This document shows positions 44,756-55,290 of a stretch of DNA of 64,000 nucleotides, in pieces. This stretch comes from Isoetes taiwanensis (Eukaryota > Streptophyta > Lycopodiopsida > Isoetales > Isoetaceae). The translations under genes were made by a program, and so were the position numbers. Every line of letters starts with the position of its first letter. The stretch's first letter is position 1. The stretch covers positions 6,098,323-6,162,322 of the forward strand of contig JAJEKV010000060.1 in the NCBI GenBank assembly GCA_021234155.1. Reading direction: 5' to 3'. Under the pieces are notes generated by a model, which saw nothing but the letters and a program-made list of their open reading frames with translations, did no database searches and was not told the DNA's origin.

Positions 44756-46348
44756 AGGCATAGTTTTGCATTTTCGAAGCATTTGTTTACTTATATATGG
44801 CATATCTAATGTAGCTTCAATTGCTCACTCAAGTACATCACAATAATGTATTGCCTTTACTTGGATATTGTGAGGAGAAGGATGAACAAATTGTCATTTA
44901 TGACGGGAGGGACACTATCTAATCGATTGCATGGTAATATTGATTATTTTAGATAGCATGCTTATGAGCAATTCATATATGTAGATATATTTCTCTTCAT
45001 TATCCTTAGATTTGCACGAGATTATAATTGAAAGAAAGCTATTAATATTAGACTAGTAATGGTGCCCAGCGTTGCTGGGCAATTGTTTGAAACGTGTAAG
45101 GTTGTTTATAGTGACCCTCACTTGAGAACCTATAAGTTCGGATTATGCTTCACATTTGCTTTCAATTGTGTGGTAGCCCTCCCTTTTAATGCATGAGCAA
45201 GAGCTTGAGGCTAGAGTTGTTTTTTCCCCTTAAGGTGTTGAAGATATAAACACTCACTGGCATGTAAAGCTATACAACCCAAAAAGACTAAATTAAGTCA
45301 AGAAAATTGAAAATCCAAACCTAAAATGGCCAATGCAAAATCACATCAATGCTAAGGAAAACAGTGCGGATTTTCTAATGGTAAATTAGACCTCTTGGTA
45401 TGGTAGAATTAAAAACAAATGGTAAGGTAGAACTATTAGTATGGTAGAATTAGAAGCAATGCAATGAACATAAGGAGCAATTTGTGTGATTGTTAAGTTG
45501 TTTACAATGTAATGCTTTAGCCAGGCTTGCTCAATTAGTATTGTTTATAATGTAATGCTTTAGCCAGGCATTATTTTAGCCACTCAACTTTAAATATTTT
45601 TTTGCTTTATGCCACATATTGTCCAATTTTTGATAATTGCATCAGTTTGTGGCTCTATTTCTGGGGCATTAAGCAAGGGCATGTACTATATAGCATATAA
45701 AGGCAACAGGCATTCCGTTTCAAGCTAGTTCTTTTACCACATTAAAGTTTAGGTGTAACCAACAAAAAACATCCGTGACAGATGTGCATGCCCTATAAAG
45801 CATGTACAACACATGTTCATGTTCAGTTTCGAGGCTAGTCCTTTTACTACTTTGAAATTTAGGTACATCCAACTAAAAACATTCAGTGATGTGATAGTTC
45901 GTCATGAGTTTGCACATATATGAGCAACATAAGAATGAAATAGTGCAATCCGTGTTACCTGTAAGTAAGTTGTGTTTTTTTTTAATGAAAAGAGTCTGAT
46001 ATATTGCCCGGATGGTAGCAATGCCTAGAGGGTTTAAAATTCATTTGCATGCTACACAATGCATGGAATATATTTGGTAAAAGAACTCCCAAGAATACCA
46101 TTGCCGTATGATTGATTTGAGCTGGAGAGAACTTGCATCAGCAAGCAACGCAGACCAAACAACAGAATACAACAGAATAGTAATCCATTTCGAAACAGCT
46201 CATCTGTATATTTCCTACATCCACAGTTCTTTGTTTCACTTGTACGGCCATTTAAACTTCAATAAAAACAGGCTAGGTTTGTCACATTTGTGCTTACAAA
46301 TGGGACTTAGATCATACTTCCAGCAGTTCTAATGTCCAAAATTAGATA

Positions 46349-46620
46349 TTAAAGTTCTAATCTTGCGCCTTCTTTAAATAGAACTTGACTGGAAGGCATG
46401 AGATCAAGCCAATTCAGCATTCCATATTGTGATGCCGCTTGTAATTGTTGTCCATCTACAGTATTATTTCTGTTATGACACATACCTATTGGGCAGATGC
46501 AACTAACTGCAGCATCCGATATAGTTGTAGCAACTGCAAAAATTGGCATCGCGGCAGAGGATGTAGCATCTCTTCCTGCATTCAAGATGGGGCATAATAT
46601 CATATGAGCATCTTGCATTG
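46349..46620 (-). pseudogene. Captured exon-like block in Helitron 1
   Basis: On the minus strand an AG acceptor (TTGAATGCAG) precedes a block reading RDATSSAAMPIFAVATTISD then AVSCICPI, followed by a GTATGTG donor. It reads like part of a protein-coding exon, but I do not recognise the gene. Confidence 0.35.
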
Positions 46621-46963
46621 AAAGTAGGGCAAAACCTGTTCGAATATATGCAATCACTTTGTTCCTACAGAAAGCAACCATTCTTTTCCCATAAAGATCT
46701 ACTCGTTGCATCCTCCGCATGGGTGGACAATATGGCTAAAGAATTTAATATTAACAGATTCTACTGGCGCACTGATGCAGCACATGCTAACAAACCATAG
46801 CACAACAATGACTGCAGGCAAAATCTGCAAGCCATGACAAACATATAGATTGCAAATACTGCATAATTTTACCTCCTTAAATAATAATAATAATAATAAT
46901 AATATTATGATCACGCCCGCAAAAGACCTTGAAGGTCATGGAGCGACAGTGTACATCAATCGA

Positions 46964-48145
46964 TCAATCATGACCCAATGTCATAATGAGTGTCCTATGT
47001 AGCTCAACCTGATGGAGGAAGTGGCTTAAAGCACTTGCTGGTTCCATCATCAATAGAGAATAAAAACTTTGAAAACTATGGCAACAAATACCAAGTCTAT
47101 CTCTAATATCATCGTAAGCAGGGCATTCTAGAAACACATGGAATTCACTTTCCACCTTATGATGGTCACATAATGCACAGATTCGGCTCTCTCTTGGAAT
47201 TTGCCTCCATCTTCCTACTTCGATTGCTAGATGGTGTGAGCTAGTTCTGTATCTGGCAATAATATGCCTGGCACGCTTTGAGATTCTGGCTCTCAGGTAG
47301 CATTGGTCTGTGTAAGTTAACAAGGGATTAATATCCTCTAGATAGGTGAGCATCCGTGACCCCTTCTTTTCCCATAAGATCTCTACCGCCTTGGTTTGGA
47401 CCAGATCTCTAGCGCCCAGGTCGGTAGTAGGCCAAGAGTCTGCTGTTATTCCCCATCTGCCCGCCCACTTCATGACATCATGCAACCACCCTGATGTGGT
47501 GGATGCTAGCGATGCTATCTTAGGCAGTCTATCTTCTGACATTAGGTTGACTCTATTGACGAAATTAATTGTCTGATATAGAGCCTCAGCTTCTAGAGGA
47601 ATCAAACCTGCTTCTGCCAAGAGTATAGCGTAAGGTGTCTGTCTTTTGACTCCTAGCTCTTCGTGGAGGAAAGATTTGAGCACCGTTTCAATCTGCCCCC
47701 AGAGCTTTAGAGATATAGATGGCCCCCAAATGGGAGCTCCGTACAAGATGACAGTCTGCACGAGAGTCTTAAACAACATTTTTTTCAAACTCCAATCACC
47801 CAAAGAGGCCTTATGGCATCTCGCCAACATACTATAAAGTGCTGCTTTGCCACCTGTAACACGTTTATGCACACAATCTTTCCATTTGTAGTTAGATGAA
47901 AATTCTAGGCCGAGATATTTGTAGCATTCTACTATTTCCAACACAGAACCGTCATACCAAAAAGATTGCCTCTTAACTGTTCCAAAAACCATCACCTTGG
48001 ACTTACCCAAATTTACTTTCATTTGTTTGGCTCTGCAGAAATCACTTAAACTGTTCAAGTGATCTTGAAGTCCATTCGGTGAGTCCGCTACTAGTACTAC
48101 ATCGTCTAGTACTAAAGAGAGCCATAAAATCAAGCCAAATCGCAT
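46964..48145 (-). mobile_element. 5'-truncated LINE with open frame of 393 codons
   Basis: The frame starts in the reverse-transcriptase palm (LVLDDVVLVADSPNGLQDHL, where plant LINEs show FADDxxLVA) and continues through the thumb (KVNLGKSKVMVFG, YKYLGLEFSSNYKW). It includes ILYGAPIWGPSISLK and the C-terminal zinc motif CALCDHHKVESEFHVFLECP. The first part of the polymerase and the endonuclease are missing. The 3' end is followed by an (ATT)n tract (46880-46903 on the plus strand), so the tail is a trinucleotide repeat rather than poly(A). The frame is intact over its length, which suggests fairly recent insertion into the Helitron. Confidence 0.85.
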
Positions 48146-48398
48146 GCTCCCTTTTGTATAAATTAATCACATGTCCAAGTAGCAATGATGAGTCTAATAG
48201 ATGTAGAGATGCCCAAACCTTCTTTGGAAGATGAATCAGCAAAGTCTTGAATAATTGAAAGAGTTTTTGTAAGGCGTTTTGTTTGTATGATCCGCACTTG
48301 CCCCATAACACATAATCTGAAACTTGCATGCAGCCTCTTCTGCTTTCTTAATGTAGACATGAGTTATACTTTGCTCCTTTTCCACCCTTGCAAAATAC

Positions 48399-48494
48399 CT
48401 GCAGTTGCCACCGTACCTCAATTCCAAAGTATCCACCAAACTCTGCCCATGTGCTAACTTTAGCATTACGTTTACAGAGAAGGCCTGCTTTAGT
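48399..48494 (-). pseudogene. Captured exon-like block with clean splice sites in Helitron 1
   Basis: A 96-base block (32 codons) is bounded on the minus strand by TAAAACAG and GTATTTTG. It reads TKAGLLCKRNAKVSTWAEFG then GYFGIEVRWQLQ without stops. A second block upstream ends at a GTGAGA donor (about 48648) and reads AMAAFAITDGADL. The two probably come from one host gene that I cannot name. Confidence 0.45.
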
Positions 48495-48699
48495 CTGTTT
48501 TACAGACAGTAAAACATGAATTAAAATTATGAGAGAGGTGGCTTAAATGAACACTCACAGTCTACGCACAAAGAAAAAATTGTGCAACAGACATTGAATG
48601 TACTAAGAAAATACGGTCATTTGGGTTCATGAAGCAAATGAAGTCTCACCAGATCTGCTCCATCTGTGATGGCAAATGCCGCCATTGCTTCAAGCTCCA

Positions 48700-49451
48700 G
48701 CCTAGATTATGCCGAAGTCATGCCCAAGTGGCCCTTTTAGATGCACTCAGTCTAAGGACCTGCATGTAATAATAATTAGCTGCGATGCAACACACCTGCA
48801 TCAGAGATGTAAAAAATGTCAAGCTGGCTACACTCAAGTGACATGCAAACAACTTACATGTCAAAGAAAAATCCGCATTCTCGAATCAAAACCCCTTTTC
48901 TCGCTTCAAAGATGAACCCCCTCGCATCAAATAGCTCCCGAAAGCAAACTCACGTACTACCATCCATGCCCGAACATAAACCGACCAGTAAGTTTCAAGA
49001 ATCTAATACAAAATTTACAGATTGCTACTTTAAATCTTCATTGAACCACCTATGCAAACGCCAAAATCATCCTTAGAAAGTAGGCTCTCCTTGTTTGCGA
49101 GCTTATAAAAACGACTTTGCACAGAGGCCCATTGTGTCGCCGGATCAGCAAACCATTTAGAGAAACTGAAGTCGAAGCGCTCAAACTAACTGGGCTTTGG
49201 ATGGAACTGATGTACTTGGAACTGATGTTCGGCCAGCAAACAGGAGGAGCAAGATCTGGCTCTGCAAGAATAGGGCAAATCGATGCCCTCTGATAGAGCT
49301 CGGAAAAATTGAACTCCACCTTTTTGGATGACGGGAAAGCAAGGCCCTGTTTTTTTTTAACACGACCGTAGGATTTGCAGCTCTAGATCTAAGCCGTTGG
49401 ATCTAGGGCTGGGTCCAACACTTACTGAATAACATTATAATATAGGATAGG
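48700..49451 (-). other. 5' part of Helitron 1
   Basis: Short open frames on both strands have no recognisable product. GC-rich patches near 49080-49330 may hold another captured exon. Confidence 0.35.
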
Positions 49452-49532
49452 ATATTTACAATAGATAGATAGATAGAGCACAACTATATTATAACCACTT
49501 AAAATATACAGGGTGCTTTACCATATTGTATG

Positions 49533-49639
49533 GGGGAAAGGAAATGGGGTCCCCTTTTCCGGTCGGTGGTCCCCTTCGGGCGATAGCCGGGAGCGGGTCA
49601 CCGACTGAACCGGAAAAGGGGAACCCATTTCTTTTCCCC
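49533..49639. repeat. Large hairpin next to TIR element
   Basis: GGGGAAAGGAAATGGGGTCC pairs with the complement of GAACCCATTTCTTTTCCCC, and CCCCTTTTCCGGTCGG pairs with CCGACTGAACCGGAAAAGGG. Together they form an about 40-base imperfect stem with a GC-rich loop. Confidence 0.8.
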
Positions 49640-49640
49640 A

Positions 49641-50535
49641 TCAATATAGAAACAGGGGAGCAAAATTTGCCCCTTTTCCCCTGCGCATGGCTCCGTCGAG
49701 ACTGATTCTTCCTGGATTTCTACAGCGGGCTATGGCTATGGATGTGCATGGCGGTTATTTGTGCCTGATTCATGGTTATGGCAGTTCTTGCGCATAGATT
49801 ATGGCAGTTCTTGAGCTCTATAGTCCGTCCAAGCCAAATGCAAGGCTATCATCTGCATAATAAACATTTACGAAACAGGTCGGTTATAGCTCCTCTTTGA
49901 ATCGATTTTAAGCAAAGTTGTCCATTTCGTATATGTCATAATCATTTTTAGCTCCGCTATAGCTGCAGATGCTCTCTAACTCCGGCAATCCGGCCTAAAG
50001 AATTCCAAACCCCAGTATACTCTTGTCTAATTCCGAAACTGGAGATACAGAGCATGAATACAAAGCATGACGGCACATTTCTTGAGGGATTCGAGAAAGC
50101 CCTCATTGTTTTGGTTCATGGAATTTTTGGGTTCGGAAAAGGGATGAGCACTTCTATTCTTGCATAAATTTTAAGAGATTTCATCTGATTATCCCACATA
50201 CTGTTCTGCCGGCGATTGGTTTTATGTTCTTTTGCATCAAATATTGAGGAAATTTAGTTCTTAGATTCTGTTGTTTGCCAGGGCTGTATTCATGCTTTGT
50301 ATTCATCTCCGGCGCTTCCTGAAGCGAAGCAGGGTTGTTGCTGTTATTACAGGGTTTGTTGCATCAGAAGCAGGGTATTGTTGATGTTAAATGTATGTTG
50401 TAAAAATAAATTTACCTGCTAAACCAGTCGTCCGGAATTGGAAGACCCAACTTCCATTCCGGATTGTAGGGGGCTGACACGTGTCAGCAGCAGAATGCAC
50501 GCCAGGGAATATATGCGACCCTGTTTCTATATTGA
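49641..50535. mobile_element. Terminal-inverted-repeat element, 895 bases
   Basis: TCAATATAGAAACAGGG at 49641-49657 is exactly complementary to CCCTGTTTCTATATTGA at 50519-50535. The interior has no recognisable gene. No convincing target duplication is visible. The left end abuts the hairpin at 49533-49639, so the true element may be larger. Confidence 0.65.
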
Positions 50536-51254
50536 ATGTGTTTTATGACTTTGATCGATGTGCAAGCCTACCTAACTACACTATAGCCAGAGTAAATAAA
50601 TGGGCTTTATGAGACTGAGAGACCCAAGCATTACATTTATGCCTTTATATAATATGTGTATACATTGTCTAAATCCTAGCATGTGTCTGACAATATGTTG
50701 TCAAGTTAGCATTTCAAATAGAGGAACTTGACAAGAGTTATACTTGTAGGTGCAAATGCAAAAGAAAATCCATTGAGTCAACATTGTACTTGGTGCAGCA
50801 CAAGGTATGACAAGACCTTATTTCCTTTCTAGAATATATTATATGTGAATGATCTTTTCTTGCAGGTCTTGAATACTTGCATACAAATTGCAACCCAAGG
50901 ATCATCTATAGAGATGTCAAAGCAATAACATCTTATTAGATGCAAACGACACTGCCAAAGTTGCTGACATTTGGGCTTTCAAGAAATACTCACGAATTCG
51001 AGGTGACACATGTGACAACTCGAGTTATGGGGACACCTAGATATATTGATCCAGAGTAAAGTCTTCCGCCTCCTCCACTTTTTTGTTCTTTTCAAATGAA
51101 CATACTAATCCACTATTGAACTTGTAGGTACTTTATAACTAATCAAGTCACAGACAAGTCTGGTGTACATATATAGTTTTGGAATTCTATTATTGGAAAT
51201 TCTAAGTGGTCGTGAACCTGGAAAGGTCAGCTTGGGACAATGGGTAAGTATATA

Positions 51255-51575
51255 GGGTAAAAGCATGTTAGGGTGTCCCTTAAAAAGTATTATTTAGTGA
51301 CCAAAAAAGTACCTAAAAAGGTACCCAGGACTGGGTACTGGGTACTTGTGTAATATCTCAATAAAAGGTACATTCTAGAACTTTTATATATATTTTGGTC
51401 TCCAGTAGCATTATCTTTATCTTAACTTTGAATATTAATGCGTCCTTGACTTTTATTTTGGACTTTTGTACTAGTTTTAATGAAAATAAAAATGAGAAAG
51501 TACCCAGTTCTGAAGTACCTAGTGTATGTACTTTTGCAGGTTCCAAAAGTGGTACACCCTAACATGCTTTTACCC
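51255..51575. mobile_element. MITE copy 2 with 4-bp target duplication
   Basis: Begins GGGTAAAAGCATGTTAGGGT and ends in its exact complement, flanked by TATA on each side (51251-51254, 51576-51579). It matches copy 1 at 24461-24782 nearly throughout, and lies 11 bases inside the second intron of the kinase pseudogene. Confidence 0.9.
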
Positions 51576-51639
51576 TATAAGGCATATTTTTCTTGCCCTC
51601 CCCCCCTCCAAACAAAAATAAGGGCAAAATAGTAATAAT

Positions 51640-51880
51640 AATAATAATAATCACTTATTAAATAATAATAATAATCACTTATTAATGTTAGAAATAATCT
51701 TTTTAAGAAAGTGTGAGTTGTCCTAGATAAGTCACAAGAATATAAATTATCTTTGAATCTGCCTTTAATGCATGTTCTATCTTGGTATTTGTAGTGCCTA
51801 ATCCTATAGATGCCCTCAACAAAATATCTATGAATCGACAGATAGATAAGTGGATGGATGGATGGATGGATGGATGGTCT
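51640..51880 (+). repeat. Microsatellites in the kinase intron
   Basis: (AAT)n tracts at about 51632-51680 and (GGAT)n at 51850-51878. Confidence 0.85.
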
Positions 51881-52519
51881 TTTAAAGTAACTTCATATGT
51901 AATTTATGAAATAGAGAATTGATATCGAACTTTATAAGTAGAAGTTACTCCATTTTAAATTCTATCTTATTTACATTGGATATTAATACAAAAGATTACT
52001 AATCCACTGACTTTTTTTGCTAGGTGCAAAAACCATGTTGCCATAGGTAATATTGAAAAAATTATAGATCCTCTTATTTGTAATGATTACATAGGCAATA
52101 GTGAATCCATGTGGAAGGTTGTAGAACTTGCACTTTCGTGCATTGAACAACAGAGCCACTATTGGCCTAGTATGTCTACAGTGATTGCTGAAATTAGAAA
52201 TGTGATTCATATTGGAAAGGAACAAGTTTATGATAATTATTCTTCTGGGACGACACCATTAACGTATGTGAGAAGTGGATAATAAATATTATCTTCATTG
52301 TGTCTCCTTGAAGGAACTTATATGGACAAAGCTTGTGTTATTGTACGAATCATATTTTATTTATTTTTTATTGAAGGCATCTATTTATATTAAGTGTAGG
52401 TTAAATATACAAAAAGACTTTTTTTAAGGGAAGTGTAACCCTATATCAGATTTAGAAACTTTTTAGAGATTTAAGTATCTGAAAAAGCATAGTCTCTTAT
52501 GGACAGTATCAGGTAAAAA

Positions 52520-53495
52520 CTAGTGAACTCCTTTGAGGTGCAGATTCGTCCTCTTCCTTGCTTTCCCCTTCATGATCAGATGGAGGGTGCAGTAGGTGCA
52601 TCTACAGTTGCCCGCCTTGGCCATGTTGAACCTTCCTTTGGCATCTTTGGCCTGGCATATCAAATCTCTTCGAATGTTGAAGTTTTGGTCACAGTAGCAA
52701 CCACAAAAACAAATGGCTTTGACATGTGCAGAGGTATCAACTGGGCCGAAGAATTTGATCCATTCCTTTTCGTGCTCGGCTTTATTCTTTTTCCATTTGA
52801 GCCTCCTAGTCATCAGGAACAGAGTATCTGCAACAATAAACGACTCATACATTAACACATAGGATCCAATTGATATCATACAATACCTGTTTTAAAATCC
52901 CTTCCGGGGGAATGATTTCATAATCAAAGATAAAGGAATTTCTCCCTTTCCAAATTCTCCACAGGAGGATATAAATTCTCCAGTCCGTAGGGTTGTTAGG
53001 CATGAAGAAATCCTTCTGATTCAGGGTGACTAGATTTTGGCCAAGGATCTCATAGGCCAGTTCCAGAACCCATTCCGACCATAGGCAAGATCTGAATAGA
53101 TGGTTTTCATCTTCCTTGTGGGCTAGACATCTGTCACAAATATCAGAATTAGTCATTGAAAGCTTGAATCTCTTACAGTTAGTAGCCAATCCCTTGTGCC
53201 AGAGCTGCCACATAAAGGCTTTGATTTTTGGATTAATTGGGCTGCTCTACATAAATTTGAGATTCCGTCTAGCCGTATCCGAGGAAACTCCCCATTTTAG
53301 GTGAATGGTAACAGTCTGATTTCTCATGAGAAATTTGTAGGCTGAATTGACCTTGTAACCTATTACACCATTATGCTTCCAAGAGTCCGGGGAGTGGGAC
53401 CATCTACCATTCATCACTGTATATATAATGGCTTCAGAAGAAAATCGATCATCCAATACATTTGCTAGAAGTGACACAGGTATTCTTTGAACCAT
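52520..53495 (-). mobile_element. L1-like LINE C-terminal fragment
   Basis: Minus frames contain GYKVNSAYKFLMRNQ (53350) and WQLWHKGLATNCKRFK with the zinc-type segment CDRCLAHKEDENHLFRSC (53090-53150). The usual RIYILLWRIWKGRNSFIFD motif near 52920-52980 follows. These form the C-terminus of plant L1 ORF2 in two frames. The 52520-52879 frame continues further but is not identified. The fragment lies just upstream of the transposase-like exons. Confidence 0.75.
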
Positions 53496-53576
53496 TTATT
53501 TGTTATTCTCATGCTTTTTTAGTTTCTATATTTCTTACATGGTTCTGAAATCTAAATTTGTTTTTTTTTTGTTCAG

Positions 53577-55075
53577 TTGCAACTATACCTTGCTTTTGAA
53601 AAGGAACATCCTGATCTGAAGATATCCCAACAGACTTTTGAAAGATTGAAACCAAGCTATATTAGGAGGCTTCAAGAAAGAGAAACATGTTGTTGCCAAT
53701 ACTATCTGCATCTTGAGTTTGCCATGCAAGCCATAAATAACATGAGGACTGATCCTTATGGTGTACACAAAGATTGCAAGTGTAAGTGCAGAATTTGTGG
53801 TTCGGGTCCAACATGTATTGCTAAAGAACACACAATCAAATCAACTAGTGATTTTTGGAGACAAATTATGTGCGCTAAGGATGAGAATGATGAATGGCAC
53901 AAGCATGCATGTCTAATGCAGACATGTACAAAGTATGGTTTGAAGAGGCAAGTGTGGTTTCCTTGCAATTTCCACTTTTGATTGCTTTGATTTTAACATA
54001 TTTGATTGCTTTAATGTAGGCTGCCAACATGCCCCAGAGAGAAGGTTAAGAATAATAAGCAGGATGTTAATTGGAAAGTGTTTGAACAGGTAAAAGTAGT
54101 TTAGATTTTACTGAGTTTTATGTGTGTTAGTGTAGAGGTAAATTAAAGCTTTATCCTCTTCTGCAGCAAGAAGTACAGAACAAGAAAACTAGGGCTGGCA
54201 AAAAACCTTCAAAGGTTACAAGATTGGCATACAAATCAGGTTCTCCTTTTGAATTCCATCAGCATGCAACTAAAACTCTGAAGACATATGTTCCACATAA
54301 TTACAGAGCTCATTGGCAAGCAAAACAATTCAGGCAATGTTTGACAGCATTTGCAGATGATACTATTGTCTCTGTGATAGATTTTGCAGAGAATTATGGA
54401 TTTAAAATTCAACAAGAAGCTCAATCCTGCCATTGGCATACTGATCAGGTCTCCGTTCTTGTACACATCACTTATAGAAGAATGAGAAAATCAGAGGCAG
54501 AAGCAAGACAGAAGAAGGAAGAAGATGACAAAGAGATTAAAAAGAAAAATACTGCAAAAGAGAAAAGAAAAAACTCATTGAAAGGAATTGTGAAGGAGAC
54601 TCACTTCTATATCAGTGATGACAAAACTCATGATACTGAGTTTGTCCAGCATTGTCTCCAAAATCATGCAGATTGACTAAAGTCTATGGGAATTAACTAT
54701 AACAAACATGTTTTTTGGAGTGATGGCTGTTCTTCACAGTTTAAGTCTTCAAGACCATTTTACTTCCTTGGTAGGTTTCACAAACATCTTCAAAAGGATA
54801 TTCTCTGGAATTTTTTTGCTAGCTCACATGGAAAAGGTGAGCATGATGGTGCTGGAGCTGTCATCAAGAGGATTCTAACAAAGGAACAGATGAAATATGA
54901 TGGAAAGAAATTGCAGTGTGCAAAGGAGGTGGTTGCATTTCTTAGGTGGTGCTTCAACAACAATCCCACTGATAATGACATAACAAGGTATACTTTACTG
55001 GTTTTCCTCTGCATACTTAAAGCACTTAAGCACTTTGCACTTAAGTACTTAGAAATTAAGGGCATGAATCTATAA
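53577..55075 (+). pseudogene. Multi-exon transposase-like gene with one in-frame stop
   Basis: Exon 1 53577-53947 begins after TTCAG (LQLYLAFEKEHPDLKI) with Cys-rich CKCKCRICGSGPTC. The intron starts with GC (AG|GCAAGT). Exon 2 is 54020-54089. Exon 3 runs from 54167, in frame past a TGA at 54674-54676, to a GT at 54988 or a stop at 55075. Exon 3 holds VIDFAENYGFKIQQEAQS, a Lys/Glu coiled stretch, then FWSDGCSSQFKSSRPFYF and SSHGKGEHDGAGAVIKR. The Asp-containing motifs DFAEN, SDGC-x2-QFK and HGK-x3-DG resemble a widespread but poorly named family of DDE-like transposase genes. The 5' end is missing. The single stop makes it a pseudogene, a domesticated gene with an error, or a recent relic. 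Confidence 0.7.
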
Positions 55076-55123
55076 ATTGTTTGTGTATGTGGTTGTTAAT
55101 GGGCTACTCCATTATGTAAAATA

Positions 55124-55151
55124 CTAGAAAAAGTGCCCAACGTTGCTGGGC
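55124..55151 (-). mobile_element. Helitron 3' terminus (second-family end a)
   Basis: The minus strand reads GCCCAGCAACGTTGGGC, then ACTTTTTCTAG followed by T. The hairpin and CTAG match the end of Helitron candidate 1. Confidence 0.75.
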
Positions 55152-55261
55152 TTTTCGTCTGGCTTTAATTCAAAATTAATTAATATATGGTTGAGAAAGT
55201 CTAGATGGGCATATATGGTCATCTGTTATAAATTGAAGTCTGAAATTGTCATTATAAACTG

Positions 55262-55290
55262 CTAGAAACATGCCCAACGATGCTGGGCAT
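55262..55290 (-). mobile_element. Helitron 3' terminus (second-family end b)
   Basis: The minus strand reads GCCCAGCATCGTTGGGC, then ATGTTTCTAG. The base after CTAG is C rather than T. It lies 138 bases from the terminus at 55124. Confidence 0.65.

Larger units (their letters stand above)
45053..49452 (-). mobile_element. Helitron candidate 1 carrying gene fragments
   Basis: Read on the minus strand, the right-hand end begins TCCTATCCTATATTATAATG after an A (49452), and the left-hand end finishes with the hairpin GCCCAGCAACGCTGGGC (45064-45080), then ACCATTACTAG followed by T (45053). TC at the 5' end, a GC-rich hairpin about 10 bases from a terminal CTAG, and insertion between A and T are the defining Helitron features. 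No Rep/helicase coding is seen, so it would be non-autonomous. The 4.4 kb body contains a truncated LINE (46964-48145) and exon-like blocks on the same strand. Confidence 0.75.
50866..52282 (+). pseudogene. LRR-type receptor-like kinase, 3' half, broken
   Basis: Three exons with GT-AG sites: 50866-51055, 51128-51243 and 52024-52282. Exon 1 carries the catalytic loop (EYLHTNCNPRIIYRDVK), then a one-base loss. The activation segment (FGLSRNTHEFEVTHVTTRVM and GTPRYIDPE) is restored by a one-base gain. Exon 2 has VHIYSFGILLLEILSGREP. Exon 3 has ELALSCIEQQSHYWPSMSTV and ends at TAA. The order matches plant LRR receptor kinases of the group with a long malectin-like extracellular part. Ligand-binding and N-lobe exons are missing upstream. 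The intron before exon 3 contains the MITE at 51255-51575. Confidence 0.82.

Noticed and set aside
46108-46332. Plus-strand frame in Helitron 1
   Set aside because: No similarity and opposite in strand to the captured blocks; likely chance.
49533-49639. Possible microRNA precursor
   Set aside because: The stem is long enough, but the sequence abuts an inverted-repeat element and nothing shows a processed small RNA; kept only as a repeat.
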